Shown piece after piece: positions 47,419 to 59,450 of a stretch of 64,000 nucleotides of DNA; within the stretch, counting starts at the first letter, position 1, and each line of letters starts with the position of its first letter. The notes beneath the pieces are model-generated. The model had not been told where the DNA came from, did no database searches, and was given only the letters and a program-made list of their open reading frames with translations. Made by a program: the position numbers and the translations under genes. This DNA comes from Actinernus sp. WN-2022. Its lineage: Eukaryota > Cnidaria > Anthozoa > Actiniaria > Actinernidae. The stretch is from assembly GCA_030867875.1 (NCBI GenBank), contig JAOWCC010000936.1, positions 79,455,032 to 79,519,031 on the forward strand, read 5' to 3'.

Positions 47419-48559
47419 GGGAAAGTTCTTAATTGAAGTTATATTTCAAGAATTCAGTTTACTAGTGTATGGTAAATCATGTCAATGTTTTTGAAATGTT
47501 GTTTAAAGCATCTAAACAAATCCAGGCCATAACCAACACCAGTTGTGAAAAATGTTATACGTATACTGAGTCAAATAAAATCGTCTTAAAATACTTTAAA
47601 CATCGGCTTGGCAAACCTGGTAGTAGTAAAAACAAACGGTTTGTTTTTTCTTCAATGCTATGTACCTGAAATACCAACCTAAATTCCCATTCGATCCTGA
47701 AGTTCGTCGGAATACTTAAATATAAGCCTATGGCTTGGGAGACCCGATAACTTAGACGTAAAATAAACCATTTAGTTATTTTTTATTTTATTTTTTTACT
47801 GACGAATATTTTCCACTGCAATTACAGACTAGTTTTTATTGAGTCCAGAGATGTAATACAATATGATTACCTTTCGGTACCTGCCGAAAGGTAATCAGGT
47901 AACTGCAAAAATTGAATCAGTATGTGTCAACAGAATCAGGGTAGCAAACAGTCAATTGGGAATCATCAGTTGGGATAGGAAACTCTAGAATGTATGTATA
48001 ATTTGGCCTGATTATTTGTTGCTCGGAGACTCGTATTTCGTCGGGATTAGTTTTTTAAAAACACAAAATTAAAAAACAATGATCAACTATGAATTGGGTT
48101 CTCCTTGGGACTAGATCGATGGTGTTGTTTTTCTAGCTTGGGAATTAAACTTCAAAAGTTAAAGTAACAAATGGAATGGAGTTAGATTCAATCGTTCAAA
48201 GGCATAAGGACTGTTATACCAGTCAGTTAACTCGTTTGGTTTCAATTAATAATTTATACCTCCAGAAATCACTGACCACGACGCATTTCACACTCATTTC
48301 GAATAACGAGATTGCCTTCTAAAACATGTTTTTTAAACTTATAACAGTTCTCTGCGCGACCAACTCGTTTTTGTTCCAAATATTCTTGCTGATCAAAACC
48401 CAAAAAGAAAACTTGCTTAATTAATTGGAATTCTTTTGTTTTTGATTTTGTTGTTGCATGATTCTTTATAAATGCAGTTTCCAAGTGATTGCTGCATTAA
48501 TTACATCGGCCAATCAGATGACGGCGTTCAGGTGGATATGCCCCTGTTTGGCATCGGTT
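47419..48559. other. Gene-free stretch
   Basis: A short palindrome GATTACCTTTCGG-TACC-TGCCGAAAGGTAATC lies at 47867-47898. No gene seen. Confidence 0.45.
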
Positions 48560-48646
48560 TTTTTCTCAGTCTGTGGTTGATACCGTTACAGTAATAACGT
48601 GCCCGTGTGGTCGAAAGCCACGACTCTGATTCAGGACGCGAAAAAG
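48560..48646 (+). promoter_or_regulatory. Probable first (non-coding) exon and promoter of the zinc-finger gene
   Basis: CGACTCTGATTCAGGACGCG and AAAAAG end in the donor GTAAGT at 48647. The next acceptor (TTTCTTTTTCAAG) is at 48731, leaving an 85-base intron. The transcription start is not defined. The exon is inferred from splice sites. Confidence 0.45.
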
Positions 48647-48809
48647 GTAAGTCACATGCACTAATTCAGTGTTCGCAAGGTATCAGTTAAAATGGTATGC
48701 TAATGTTTTTCTTTCCGCTTTCTTTTTCAAGTCGGTGGACCATTTGAGTTTTTCTGTCTTATTAGCACAGCCGAAAGAAATCCCAGCTTCTACTGTTAGC
48801 GACTTCAAA

Positions 48810-51800
48810 ATGCAAAGTAAGTAATCTAGTTCATTGCCAAACATGATTTATTAGTAAATTCTCACTCCTTTTATTATTCCCCTTTGGTTGTCTGTTGTCC
48901 TTTTTTATGTGTCAGTTTTACTAAGTCTGTGTCAACTCGTCAGTGATACTGAACAGGACCTGAAAAGACCATATCTATTATAACAAAAAGGAAAACTTCA
49001 TTCACAAGTGCATATCATAAACCAATTAGAAAATGCTCGAACATTTCTTATGCTGATTATAATGTGTATGATATGATTATTATTGTTATTATCAGCCTTA
49101 TGCTCAATGGTGTGAGCCAAGACTTAGCCAAAGTGATAAAGTCAGTGCCGGTTTGTCATCGGAGATTTGGACTGTCAAGGCGAAGTGATTCCTGCAAAGG
49201 AATTGAGCTTTTTACTACAATTAATTCGACCAGTTTCGTTTCTACATCTATACATCTACATCCATCATCATTTAGTACTGGACAACGCTTATGTACAACA
49301 ATAAAAATATAAAATTACAACCTTATCTAAACTCAAGAACTACAATACAGGAAAGTCTGGCAATTAAATATTTCATGATTTTCCTTTTCGTTTTAAAATT
49401 GATCAGTTATATGTTTACAATCGGAATGCTGACTAAGAGAAGCGTCACATATTGATTTTTCCACGAGAAACGTCCAGCGAAGTTTGGGGGTGGGGGAGTT
49501 TTGACCTGTGACGTTTCTCCGTGGAAAAATCGATAGTTTTCAGAAACATCACCTCACATATCTCCGCGGCGATATAAAGACTCCTGAAGATAAATGGCAG
49601 ATTGCGGTTGTCCCACAGCCGGCTAAGTTTTTGAGAACTCACCGACATAGATAGCAGTGAATTCAAAGGTTTCACGATGAATTCAACGTTCCATTCCCAT
49701 CAAATGGGACCCAGAGGTTGTGACAAGTTGTTCAGTAAGTTGGGATAAAAAGGCGGACATGAATGGAAAGAGGCGGTGTATGCCTCTTGAAAAAAATAAT
49801 CGATAAATCGCTGACGTTTCTTATGGGGGGTGGGGGATTGAAAAAGAAACTTCGCTGGACGTTTCTCGTGGAAAAATCGATATGTGACGCTTCCCTAACT
49901 CTTGTTAGGGTCGTTTACGATCAGTACACTTACACAGGAGCAAGGTGTCAATTAATGTTTATTTATTTTTGAGATTAATACTGACATCTATCGGTTTGCC
50001 TAAACAGTTTAAAAAATCTCCTCTCTCAATGCTTGATTGAAGTGATAAGCAATATTTTCCTAGAAGAGTATATCTACACACAGTTTGTTAGTCATTTTGC
50101 ATATTTGCTTTGATTTTAACTATCCCACATGTGCGCGATGTTCGTCAGTGCATACCCGGATCGTCCATATGTCATATAATTCGTGATGCAGTGTCTCACC
50201 TGGGTTGTTCTTAGGTTGCTCGCTTTAATTTCATTGCGACATGTTGTTAACAAAACATGCCTCGTTAGCTTCTCTTCTTTGGTCAACCATCATTAATCAT
50301 TTGAATTAAAATAAAGCAAACGCTTGTGATTGGCTAGCGGAACCGAACTCGCGTGAAACACATTTCTAACAATAACCCGGTCTGTCAAAACGTTGCATCC
50401 TGATAGACGTAGACGTGGTTGCGAGTTGTACAATTCTAGCCTTGTTTTACTTGACTCAGAATATACAGGCAAGTTTTTCAGTTCATTATTCGTTGTTCGG
50501 CTGAATCAACTGAACTCGGTCCAGGTATCTCTCCTTTTCAACCGCTACAAACATAGCGTGAATATACATCGATTAAAAGTGATATGAATCCATAGTATAA
50601 ACATCGCTGACGGACAAACTCTGAAGTTCTAGCCGGCAAAAGTAACTCCACTAAATGCCCGAAGTTGTTACTGAGGCCAGATTGCAGTCTCCGCGGTTTG
50701 AGTAGTGTGTATCAAAATTATCATCCTTTTCTCGATCATCTTTCGAGACAGAGTTTATGGTCATCGGTTCACGACAGAGGCTCAAAACACAAGCTAACTG
50801 TGACGTCAGTGTACATATTGAGGGAAAGAAATCACCAAAGCCAAAAACTGACTGCCTAAAACGCAGTTTTAGCTATTCTGGAGCTGCCTTATGGAACGGG
50901 CTTCCCAATAAACTGAGAATACTAAGGTCCCTCTCATGTTTCAATAGGGGCGTTGACGACCTATTCTCATCACCGGACACACGTAAACCAGTTTTTATTG
51001 AGTTATGTACTGTTTTTAGATTGTGTATATTGAGTTATATACGGCTGTTTTTAAATTGTATATGGCTTTGTACTGACGTTTTTTACCGTGTATAAATAAA
51101 GTATGTCTGTCTGTCTGCATCAAATAACGGCTATGACAATTTTTTCCCTCAGGTACTAGCCACCAGCAAGGCATAATCTGTTCGAATGACAGCGTGACAC
51201 ATCAAACTGGTCACGCAAGTAGCTTCGCACCAAATGTCACGCCATACTGTCTCACATGTCATCCTCAACTTTCAAGCGCGATGTTAGGTTCAGTACCAGA
51301 CCCCTCTGTTTCCCCTTGGTCGGAAAGATCCTATGGGCAGATGCACTTGGTAGGGGGCGCCTATATACCGGCATCATGTTTGAACCAGGGTTTCGCGGCT
51401 GAAAGTGAAAGAGGAACAGTGGGGACACATGTTCGCTGTCCCACCCCCATCGGCACAGGAAGTCCACTAGGTCTTAGATGGCTCGATAGAGGTAGCCAGT
51501 ACCCAAAGCCACACCAAGACCTCTCGCGCTTGATGTACAGATTTGCATTTACGCACTCGTACGTACCAAATTTCCAAGCTCTCACACAGCACGCCTATGG
51601 CTCCGATTACAAATTCTGTAGTAGCCAGCCAGCAGCAGTGCAGTATCACAGAGGCGATGTTGCAGCTACACAGACCGTCACTAACCCAACAGGAACTGCT
51701 CAAAACACTGCCGCTGGCATTCCTAGTCTTAGCTTTGAGACTAACCCTCTCCTTAGCCAGGCTTCTAGTTTCACCACTGGTTCATACCTCGGTTCAGGTA

Positions 51801-52948
51801 CTAACCTAAGACGGTTTCAAAAGGCTGAAGAAAGCGGCCATGAGTTATGCACTAACATCAGCTCTTCACTAACTACTTCTCATCTTGAGAGAGCCGTTAA
51901 AACTGAGCCAAATGATCACACAGCGATTGATCCCGCTATTACTGAAGATGATATTGAATCTTGGATGAAGAAGCCGGCGACTCTCTGTGCAACACAACAC
52001 TTTAAAGCTCTACCAAAGCAGTCTGTCATCGGTGATAATCCACAAGATACGGTGGAATTCCATGACAGAGAAGACGGCCACAACGAGATGACATCAATGG
52101 ATAGCGGTGAAGAGAAAAATCAAAGCGAATCCCCTTCGTTTAAGGCAAGTATTGCAGACAACACAGATGAAATGCCTGTTCCCATGAGTTTCAATACACA
52201 GGGAGCAAAAACCTCGTCTACAAGCGAGCTTGAAAACGATACACCACCCAAGAGAAAGCATGTATGTGACGAATGTGGGAGGTCGTTTACGCGCTCCAGC
52301 ACTCTTGTAACCCACAAGAGAATCCACTCTGGTGATAAACCGTTTTCCTGTGAGACATGTGGTCGGGCGTTCCGTCAGCCAGGGAATCTCTCCCGCCATC
52401 GACTGACTCACACAACCAGCAAGCCATACATGTGCGTACATTGCAACAAGACCTTCAATCGTGCGTCCAACCTTCACACGCACATGCGCACTCACAGCGA
52501 CTACAAGCCATACGCCTGCGACTTCTGTGACAAGCGGTTTCACCAGAAAGTTGACATGAAGATTCACAGATACACCCACACGGGGGAGAAGCCGCACAAG
52601 TGTGGCAAATGTGGGCGGGGCTTCAAGCAGCTGACACACTTGACCTACCACCTCAGAACTCATTCCGATGTTCGTATGTATCACTGCCAGTACTGCGGCA
52701 AAGGGTTCAACCAGAAAGGGAATCTGCAAGCTCATACTTACCGGCACACCGGTGAAAGACCATTCAAGTGCGAAATATGCGGTAAGGGATTCACCCTGAC
52801 ATCCACTCGCAACACGCATCTTCAAACGCACGCCAAGAAGAAGCCATTTGAATGCAAGTACTGTGATAAAGCGTTCTATCAAAAGAATGCTCTCAAGACC
52901 CACTACATCGCGTCACATCCATATACAGGAGGAATGCTTGTACTGTGA
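48810..52948 (+). CDS. C2H2 zinc-finger transcription factor, eight fingers (GFI1/FEZF-like)
   Basis: Coding exons are 48810-48816 (ATG CAA A, donor GTAAGT) and 51153-52948 (acceptor CCCTCAG), joining in phase for 600 residues. A 5' UTR part of the first coding exon starts at 48732. Residues 1-370 are low-complexity, Ser/Thr-rich, with no SNAG (GFI1), EH1 or KRAB start visible. Eight consecutive C2H2 fingers occupy about residues 372-591. Each has C-x2-C-x12-H-x3-H (last one H-x4-H) and TGEKP-like linkers, some non-canonical (HTTSKPY, HSDYKPY, HSDVRMY, HAKKKPF). Fingers 4-5 (FHQKVDMKIH then HTGEKPHKC) closely follow the FHQKSDMKKH/HTGEKPHKC step of GFI1, and finger 3 (NRASNLHTH) is FEZF-like. 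Array length and N-terminus fit neither family exactly. The likely role is a sequence-specific nuclear regulator. Orthology is unsettled. Confidence 0.9.
49437..49894. mobile_element. TIR element in zinc-finger gene intron
   Basis: GAAGCGTCACATATTGATTT and TTCCACGAGAAACGTCCAGC at the left are mirrored at 49845-49894. An inner set, GACGTTTCTCCGTGGAAAAA, repeats the same words. CTAA flanks both ends (49433-49436, 49895-49898), a possible 4-bp duplication. No ORF. Confidence 0.8.
50640..51118 (+). mobile_element. LINE 3' relic ending 35 bp before the zinc-finger exon
   Basis: SRQSLWSSVHDRGSKHKLT in one frame and LKRSFSYSGAALWNGLP in the next are the C-terminal block of a LINE, split by a frameshift near 50840. 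The 3' end AATAAAGTATGTCTGTCTGT (TGTC repeats) stops at about 51118. The splice acceptor is at 51151-51152. Confidence 0.82.
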
Positions 52949-53094
52949 TGAACACTCACTCTGAGAATGCACTTGTGAATGAAGTTTTCCTTTTTGTCAT
53001 AATAGATAAAGTTTGCTTAGGATTGAACAAGAACTGGTGATTTAGAAGAAAGTTTTCTGTTCCAAATTAATCCAAATTCATAACATTTCTTGTT
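52949..53094 (+). other. 3' UTR of the zinc-finger gene
   Basis: AT-rich sequence following the stop codon and preceding a SINE fragment. No AATAAA obvious within it. Confidence 0.4.
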
Positions 53095-53200
53095 GTTTTA
53101 AACCAACACGCTAAATTCCTATTCGATCTGAGGATTAGCCGGGTCCTGACTTTGATCAGCCCCCATGGTTGTTTCAGGTCTCGTTACAAATTCAGAGCTT
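53095..53200 (+). mobile_element. SINE-A 3' fragment
   Basis: AACCAACACGCTAAATTCCT, TTAGCCGGGTCCTGACTTTG and TTTCAGGTCTCGTTACAAAT match SINE-A. Confidence 0.85.
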
Positions 53201-53390
53201 TGTTTTATTGGTGAAGAAGATAGCATATTAAGTGATTTTTAAAGTATTTGATTTTTCGATTAGAGAAAAATTAATCCACAAGAAATATTAACACATATAA
53301 GCATGAATATACGAAGATAAAACTTAAATTGTACGAGGTATGGGAATTTCTGTTTAGATCGGTCTGCCCCTTTTGTATGGCATGGTAAAA

Positions 53391-53416
53391 TCAATCAATC
53401 AATCAATCAATCAATA
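53391..53416 (+). repeat. (TCAA)n microsatellite
   Basis: Six TCAA units. Confidence 0.95.
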
Positions 53417-53818
53417 GTTTATTAACCACATTATCGTCCAAGAGCTATACAACTCGTTCAAAATACGAATATATAAAACTATCAAATATACAGTAACCAC
53501 CGATGATATAGTACGGTTATTAGTTTGTATTTTATGCATAACTGCTTAAACGCAGTGCGTTGTAAATATCAGTAAATCAATTATATCAAATCCTGCTACT
53601 ACAAAAATAAAAAGACAAAACTTGGTCACAATATGCGAAGTAGTACACCCAATGAATACCGAGGGTACGACTAAGTTTTGATAGCCTAAAAAATTAAATC
53701 ACAGCCACAGGTCCTCCTACTTTTGCAAAACATAAACCGAGGCCTCCAGAAATGTTATATATAGCAAAGGTAGGAACGTAAGTATGTACTAGGTGTTTAT
53801 CAATGATATTGTAAATAC

Positions 53819-54238
53819 ACTAGAATCCCGATAACTCGAACCCCGGATGTCCCGAACTCTTCGCTAACTCAAACAAAACCGGCGCCGTTTCCCGTTGATG
53901 ACAGTTTCCTACTAATTGACCCCCGCTAACTCGAACTCATTGTACAGCCGTATTTTGTTGAACAGCAATGCCAGAGAAAGTTTTCTAAAATGCTTTATTA
54001 TGAATCAAGTTCAAGTGAATGTATACAATAATACTCTTTAATTTAGTGATAGAAAGTTCATACTGTATTGACAAATTCTGATCCAAGGGATTATGACTGG
54101 CTTAAAGGTCCAACTTCTAGCTGTTCAAACCTCTTGAACGAGTACTTAGTGTCAAATCTTAATTTGGTGCCACATTCGATAACTCGAACTGTTTTTCGTT
54201 GGCCCTGCATAAGGGTTCGGCTTATCGGGATTCTACTG
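53819..54238. mobile_element. Tigger/pogo-like MITE
   Basis: The left end CACTAGAATCCCGATAACTC and the right end, complement CAGTAGAATCCCGATAAGCC, form TIRs with GAACC following, flanked by TA (53817-53818, 54239-54240). CAGTAGAATCCCGATAA-type TIRs and TA duplication are typical of Tigger/pogo elements. The body of about 420 bp has no transposase. Confidence 0.85.
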
Positions 54239-54240
54239 TA

Positions 54241-55682
54241 GTGGCAGGGAATGTTTTTACTAAAGCTACTGAAATTTGCGCTCTTAATTCACCAATTTAG
54301 TCGTGAGTAATAATCATAAAAACACGGCAATCTACACTATGATGGGTTTCATGGAGGAGGGGAGGAGCCCTATTTTGTGATAAGTTGTAAATCTCTTTAA
54401 AAGGGAGGAATAGAAGGTTCTACAAGTATATAGGGAAATAATGTTTATGATAGATCGCATTACTTTATATTATAGACCTTGTTTTTCACTACAATGTGCC
54501 GTAAATTTAATCTACCACTAGTCCTTTAATTTGCTTGGATATTGTTGAATAAACTGTATAGTTGTAATTGTTGTCAATCATTGATAAGCCAACCTGCGTG
54601 CACAGCGACCACCTATTTTTCTCGGCTGTCTTAGCTTGTCCCGGCTTCCCGGGAAAAACATGGAAGCGAGGTCACCTCGTACTGACGCAGTCAGTCGCTT
54701 TTCGGCGATCGCCATCGTTGAATGCGACCCTGATCGCTTGCAGTTCAAAACTTTACTAACCGCAACGAGTATATTATTTTTATAAATATGTATCGAGTAG
54801 CTTTTGTTGACAAAAGTGTTAGACTGATTTTAAACACGTCACATGTGCTCTTTGTAAAATTAATTGCTTGTTTAATTGTTTATTTTGGGAGTGGATTCGT
54901 ATGGCCTGGTATGTGCAGTACACTAATTGACGATTCTCACATGGCGGTAATGTTGAGTCCCAGCAAGATAACAACCTTTGTTTTTGCGCGTCTAAACTCG
55001 TTCTGAAACTGCTCAGTTCGAGGCTGACCTTGCAAACCTATTGTTTCTAGCCGGCCACCGCGTGAGAAGGGTCGACTGCTGCTCAAACATGCAGTATAAA
55101 TCTCGCAATCAAGAGTTCACTCAAATTCTCCACCTCAGGTTCTTTTCTATATTTAGCAACACGAAACCCATCGTTACCGCCCTTCTTAAGGTCCTCTTCT
55201 TTTCACAAGCAGTTTTACAATAACTGAGTTTCTAAACATGCAGAAGGACAGAATGGCTCTCAGTCATAGCTGTATGCTCGGCACTTTTTCGACATAATTA
55301 TCGTTGATAAACCAAGGCTAAGGCAAATATTTGTTTTCTAATTTTCAAGAAAATTGTTAGTGCGGTTTGAACTTGAGAAAGTTAAGCTCACCAGTGGCTT
55401 TCCGCGGTTTTGTTTATTGCTACGGGAGTTCGCAACTTAGTCTTAATCAGGAGCAGTGGGTTCTTAGTTTTTAGTTGTCAGGAGAAATAACAAAAACATC
55501 TCAGTAACAAAGTTCTGCAGTTCATAAAAACTACAATCACAAACAGACAGCGATACATTTAACAGCGAATTGACGTGAGAATTAATCGTAAGAAATAATT
55601 ACAGCAAGTTTGCTAAGCCCTGTCATCGGAGGCTTCAGATGGTCAAAAAAACTAAGTCCATCATTTGTTAGCGAAGCCGTCT
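54241..55682. other. Gene-free stretch and 5' region of the next gene
   Basis: Small ORFs here (54568-54759, 54788-55006, 55041-55223) have no recognisable domains. The 55560-55682 segment is the probable 5' UTR of the gene at 55683. An out-of-frame ATG occurs at 55639. Confidence 0.4.
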
Positions 55683-56666
55683 ATGAAGACAGTCAGAAGC
55701 TCCGTAAAGTCTCTTTATTTCGCGATGCTTCAACGTAATAATAGTGCTGGCAGTCGGCGGGGAACTTTAACGCGGTCAGTCAAGTCTATGCAGGTTTTAA
55801 ACTCATGCGAGACACATAAACTCGCAACTTCGGTGGACAAGTTCCAAAAAGAGTACGACAGAAAGGTACGGAATTTGACGGCTGAACAAACAAGGTTGAT
55901 GTCTTCATACGACAGCTCACAGCGTACTGCGAGAAGAGGCTCTTTACCCATAAACGACATGAGAAGACAAGAAGACAGAAGACAACTACAGCGACTTACA
56001 AGCTCGTTATCTGACGGAGCTATTGAACTGCAGAAAAAACTGGGACACGGAGGACTTATGAAGTCAGAAACAACAACTGCCACGCCGTCCAAACCAGCTC
56101 CACGACAGACTGACAACAATGCCTCACTTCCAAACATAGGGCCTTCAGCCGTGATGAAAAAGAGGGTACTCTACAAAGATCATTTCCAAAGGAAAATGGA
56201 AGAAGCGCCAAAAAAGAGTGTCTTTGATAAGTTTAAGATTTGGAGTCAAACAACCGAGGGAAAAGTTAAGGCTTTGCATGCTTATCCCACGGGATCACGC
56301 GAGCTTGATAGAAACCTTGCAAGGAAGCCAACGAGTCAAGGGCTTCTACCGCTAGAGCAACAACAGCCAAAGGGTACATCCCGTGGTCGCCGTGTTAGTA
56401 TCTCACTTGGTGTTTATCCACGATCCGTTGTAGAGCCATCTCCCCCTGCCCTCCCCCCTCGGAGAACACGAAGCGGAAGTTGTCCCAACTTAGCATGGGC
56501 ACGAGAGTCACAGTTATCGGGCAAGAAAGACGGAGATGTGGAAACTGAACTGCAGAAACAGATGCAGGATTTGAAAAACTGCAGGTACTTACGTCTTCCT
56601 GAATTTATCGAGGAGGAAGCCGGGGGAGAAATGGATCTCGTGAGGGACGTGTTTGGTCAACGCTAA
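55683..56666 (+). CDS. Uncharacterised basic protein, single exon, possible paralogue of 8599-9543
   Basis: 327 residues from the ATG at 55683. The frame is open upstream to a TTG at 55665 only. No signal peptide or membrane span. Residues about 45-85 (DKFQKEYDRKVRN then an E/Q-rich stretch) could be a helix. Later come RRGSLP, SLPNIGP, RVLYKDHFQRKM, RGRRVSISLG, PPALPPRRTRSGSCPNL (proline-rich and basic) and an acidic C-terminus (PEFIEEEAGGEM). SLPNIGP and SGSCPNL echo SLPKLGP and GSSCPDL in the gene at 8599, and basic-serine sites sit in similar order. PPALPPRR could bind an SH3 domain, which is inference. No family recognised. Confidence 0.72.
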   Translation: MKTVRSSVKSLYFAMLQRNNSAGSRRGTLTRSVKSMQVLNSCETHKLATSVDKFQKEYDRKVRNLTAEQTRLMSSYDSSQRTARRGSLPINDMRRQEDRRQLQRLTSSLSDGAIELQKKLGHGGLMKSETTTATPSKPAPRQTDNNASLPNIGPSAVMKKRVLYKDHFQRKMEEAPKKSVFDKFKIWSQTTEGKVKALHAYPTGSRELDRNLARKPTSQGLLPLEQQQPKGTSRGRRVSISLGVYPRSVVEPSPPALPPRRTRSGSCPNLAWARESQLSGKKDGDVETELQKQMQDLKNCRYLRLPEFIEEEAGGEMDLVRDVFGQR

Positions 56667-57085
56667 CGACTATCGCTTGCCAATATAGTGACACGTTTCC
56701 CTTGACTTGTGTGCGTTACTCTCTAGTAAATACATGCAATGGCTACAACTGTATTGCAGAAAAGCAGAACTAATGCGGAAAGCTTAACTGCCGTGTGGGG
56801 ACTCGATCTCACCAGTCTTTCATCTACTGCGTGGAAACGTTTTTGGTATAAAATGTTCCTTGTAAAAAAGTCGCTAGTTTTGAATTGCTTCACATTTTCA
56901 GCGTAACTTATATCTATTGTTTCTTTGTCTCAGTTTGAGCTGAAAGAGCTGTTTTGCAGTACTTCAACACGAAATCTGATGTTCATGTGTTAAAATTACA
57001 ACTGAAGAAAATACCATCATAGTTAATTCGACAACGTTACCTTACAAAAGTCGGTCCTACATCTATCTGTTTTCTAATTAGTATT
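56667..57085. other. Downstream region of the single-exon gene
   Basis: Presumed 3' UTR and spacer. Nothing specific seen. Confidence 0.4.
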
Positions 57086-57430
57086 AGAGCCTTTTGCAGC
57101 TGGGCATTCGCGTGATTGTACAGGAATGTACTGGATGGCAAAAATATTTAACTTCATTTATTTAGAAGCCTTGTACGAGATCGGTATTGTTATTAGCAAA
57201 ACCTGTTTGTAAATGCTATTTTTCACCTCCAATCGATTGTCGATCTTTCTAAAACAGCGTTTTTAAAATGGCTTGCTATCCAGCATCCATGGTAACGTCT
57301 TTCTCATGGGGATCACGAGCTCATTCATTCGTTAACGAAGTGTAAAGAAGTATTACATCAGCACGTGACTGAATTATATCAGCACGTGACTGTATTACAT
57401 CAGCACGTGACTGTTAGCTGCAACAGGCCT
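57086..57430. mobile_element. MITE with GCAGCT TIRs, copy 2
   Basis: Second copy of 36540-36828 in the same orientation. The TIRs are eroded (GAGCCTTTTGCAGCT; TTAGCTGCAACAGGCC). The word ATCAGCACGTGACTG is expanded to three tandem copies at 57355-57415, against one in copy 1. Confidence 0.88.
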
Positions 57431-57635
57431 GTTGATCCATTATTGAACTGACCAATCAGAATGGCTTCTATGCACAATATTAGTTGCTTCTGGTACTTGC
57501 CGACGGAAAAAGCTGCTTCGATCGGTAGCAATTCTTATCTCAATCTTCATCGGGTTTGGGTGGTTTACTAAGAGGGATAACACGTTCCTCTAAAACTAGT
57601 GTAGCTCTGCATCGGCGGGGAAGATAAACACTGGA

Positions 57636-57788
57636 AGTCGATTAAGGTATGCTAACCGCCGTGGGGAGTATAGAAGCTGACATTTTGAGCGCTAGCCCTT
57701 CGTTAGAGAGAAAGCTAGAGGGAAGGCTAACGCTCAAAACGTCAGCTGCTACTCTCTCCCCACGGCGGTTAGCATACCTTAATCGACT
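57636..57788. mobile_element. Palindromic repeat with ~67-bp arms
   Basis: AGTCGATTAAGGTATGCTAA and CCGCCGTGGGGAG at the left mirror CTCCCCACGGCGG and TTAGCATACCTTAATCGACT at the right. The loop is AGCCCTTCGTTAGAGAGAAA-like. It contains TTAA near each edge, but pairing continues five bases beyond. Confidence 0.88.
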
Positions 57789-59450
57789 TTTAGTTGATTC
57801 ACCTCCGCCCCGCCGCGCCCCCTGCCGCCCCGACGGTTCTGAAAAGATGTTGGTCGATTCACCCGACGAACATCAGCAGGGGAGCTGACACAGCTCAAAT
57901 ACTTTACTTTAGGCGGGTGTCAGCTCTAAAGCTTTAAATTGTCATCTTTTGGTTTTTATGTGCTACAAGGTGACAAATTAATCTGTCGAGAGAGACTTCT
58001 AAAGCAAGAATTCAATGTCGGTTTACTTTAGTAACTCAGACAGAAATTACGGTTCATTACGGAGTCCTTCGTCGGTATTACAACATATTAAACAGTTACG
58101 TAAATGTTCTTTTGATCGAAAAGAAATCGCTATGCAATCTTACACTCAAACCTATTAAACCTAACCTTAACAAATCGAAAACAATTCTCCTGAAATATAT
58201 TTTATTTCCCGAGGACGCACCAGGAGAAATCCGAGTATTTCTCACAGAGTAACAGCCTTACAGTCACTGAGTTGCTACGCTGCTTCCACGAAGCCAATCA
58301 AACCTATTGGAAATTGGCGCCAATTTTTTAAATTTCCATCAACTGAGCTTCAGCGAATTCAGAATAGCCACATCTGCTAGAAGCTATAAATGTCTCTTCG
58401 TGTAAAGTGTGTTTGTTCATCTGAAATCTCTTTCTGGAAATGTGAAACAACATTCGGATACAAGGTCTCAGTTACTTGTCGAGCGGACCACGCGGGAATT
58501 TTACCGTTTGTATTGATCAGTCAAATGTACAATTGTTGAAAACCTTGATCATTTATCGAAAATAAAAACATTTAGCAGCATCACTTACCCCTTATTTCCT
58601 GCACAGCCAGTCGGCTAGAACCTACATGTACATACCATATCACAGAAGGTCGGAATAACGAATTCAAAGGAAGAGAATGTTGCTCCAGCGCTGCTTCTGG
58701 TACGGACCTTCGGCTCGTGAAAATATAACTCGGTTCCTAATCTTAGCGGGCTCATGCTTTTTCTCAAAGTTTACAGTGACAAGAAGCTAGATGATAATTT
58801 TAATGTTTTATTCAGGACCAACTCACTCATACTTAAATATTACTAATTCCACTATTATTGTAAATTAAGATATACCATCTGAGTAAATAAATTGTTGTTG
58901 TTGTCACATTCAAAACCCGCAAAGTACTAAGCGATGATCGATCATGCAATGTAATTAACTCATTGCTTTGCCAACCCCGAAATTTAGCCCACACCCCGCT
59001 ATGAGATTCAGAGTCCCATGAAGCTCGTCATTATACCAGTGTTTATTAAGAGGGTATATAACCGCCTTGTTTGTTAGCCTCATGTTTAATAGGACAGTTA
59101 AAATATGACCGTTAAAGGAGGATACGCCCAAAGAAAAAACCGTTGCTTGGTGCAATAATATTCGAAATAGTAGAGATTGCACTTAATCACGGCGCAAACT
59201 ATCCACGCACGCCAAGGGCAAGGCCAATTAAAAATACATAAACAGCGAATAAAGTGTAATAAATAAACCATCGAGCCCAAATGTGAGTTTGGCATCCACT
59301 TTAGTGACTCTACGGTGGGTAATATATATACCACAAGGCATCTAATGGAGTAAATGTTTTTTTAAAACATCATATAAATATTTTCGCAAAATCCTATAAA
59401 TCTAAAGAAACTTTCATTAGCATTGTACAACAGTCGGAATACAATACGTA
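57789..59450. other. Gene-free stretch
   Basis: 58780-58905 has a LINE-3'-UTR look and ends TAAATAAATTGTTGTTGTTG (a GTT tail), but it has no coding text. Otherwise nothing recognised. Confidence 0.4.

Noticed and set aside
52094..52903. 269-codon open frame on the minus strand
   Set aside because: It is the antisense shadow of the zinc-finger exon. C2H2 repeats often leave the opposite strand open.
57649..57888. 79-codon frame
   Set aside because: It runs through a palindrome, so both arms give mirrored text. No codon-level constraint is evident.
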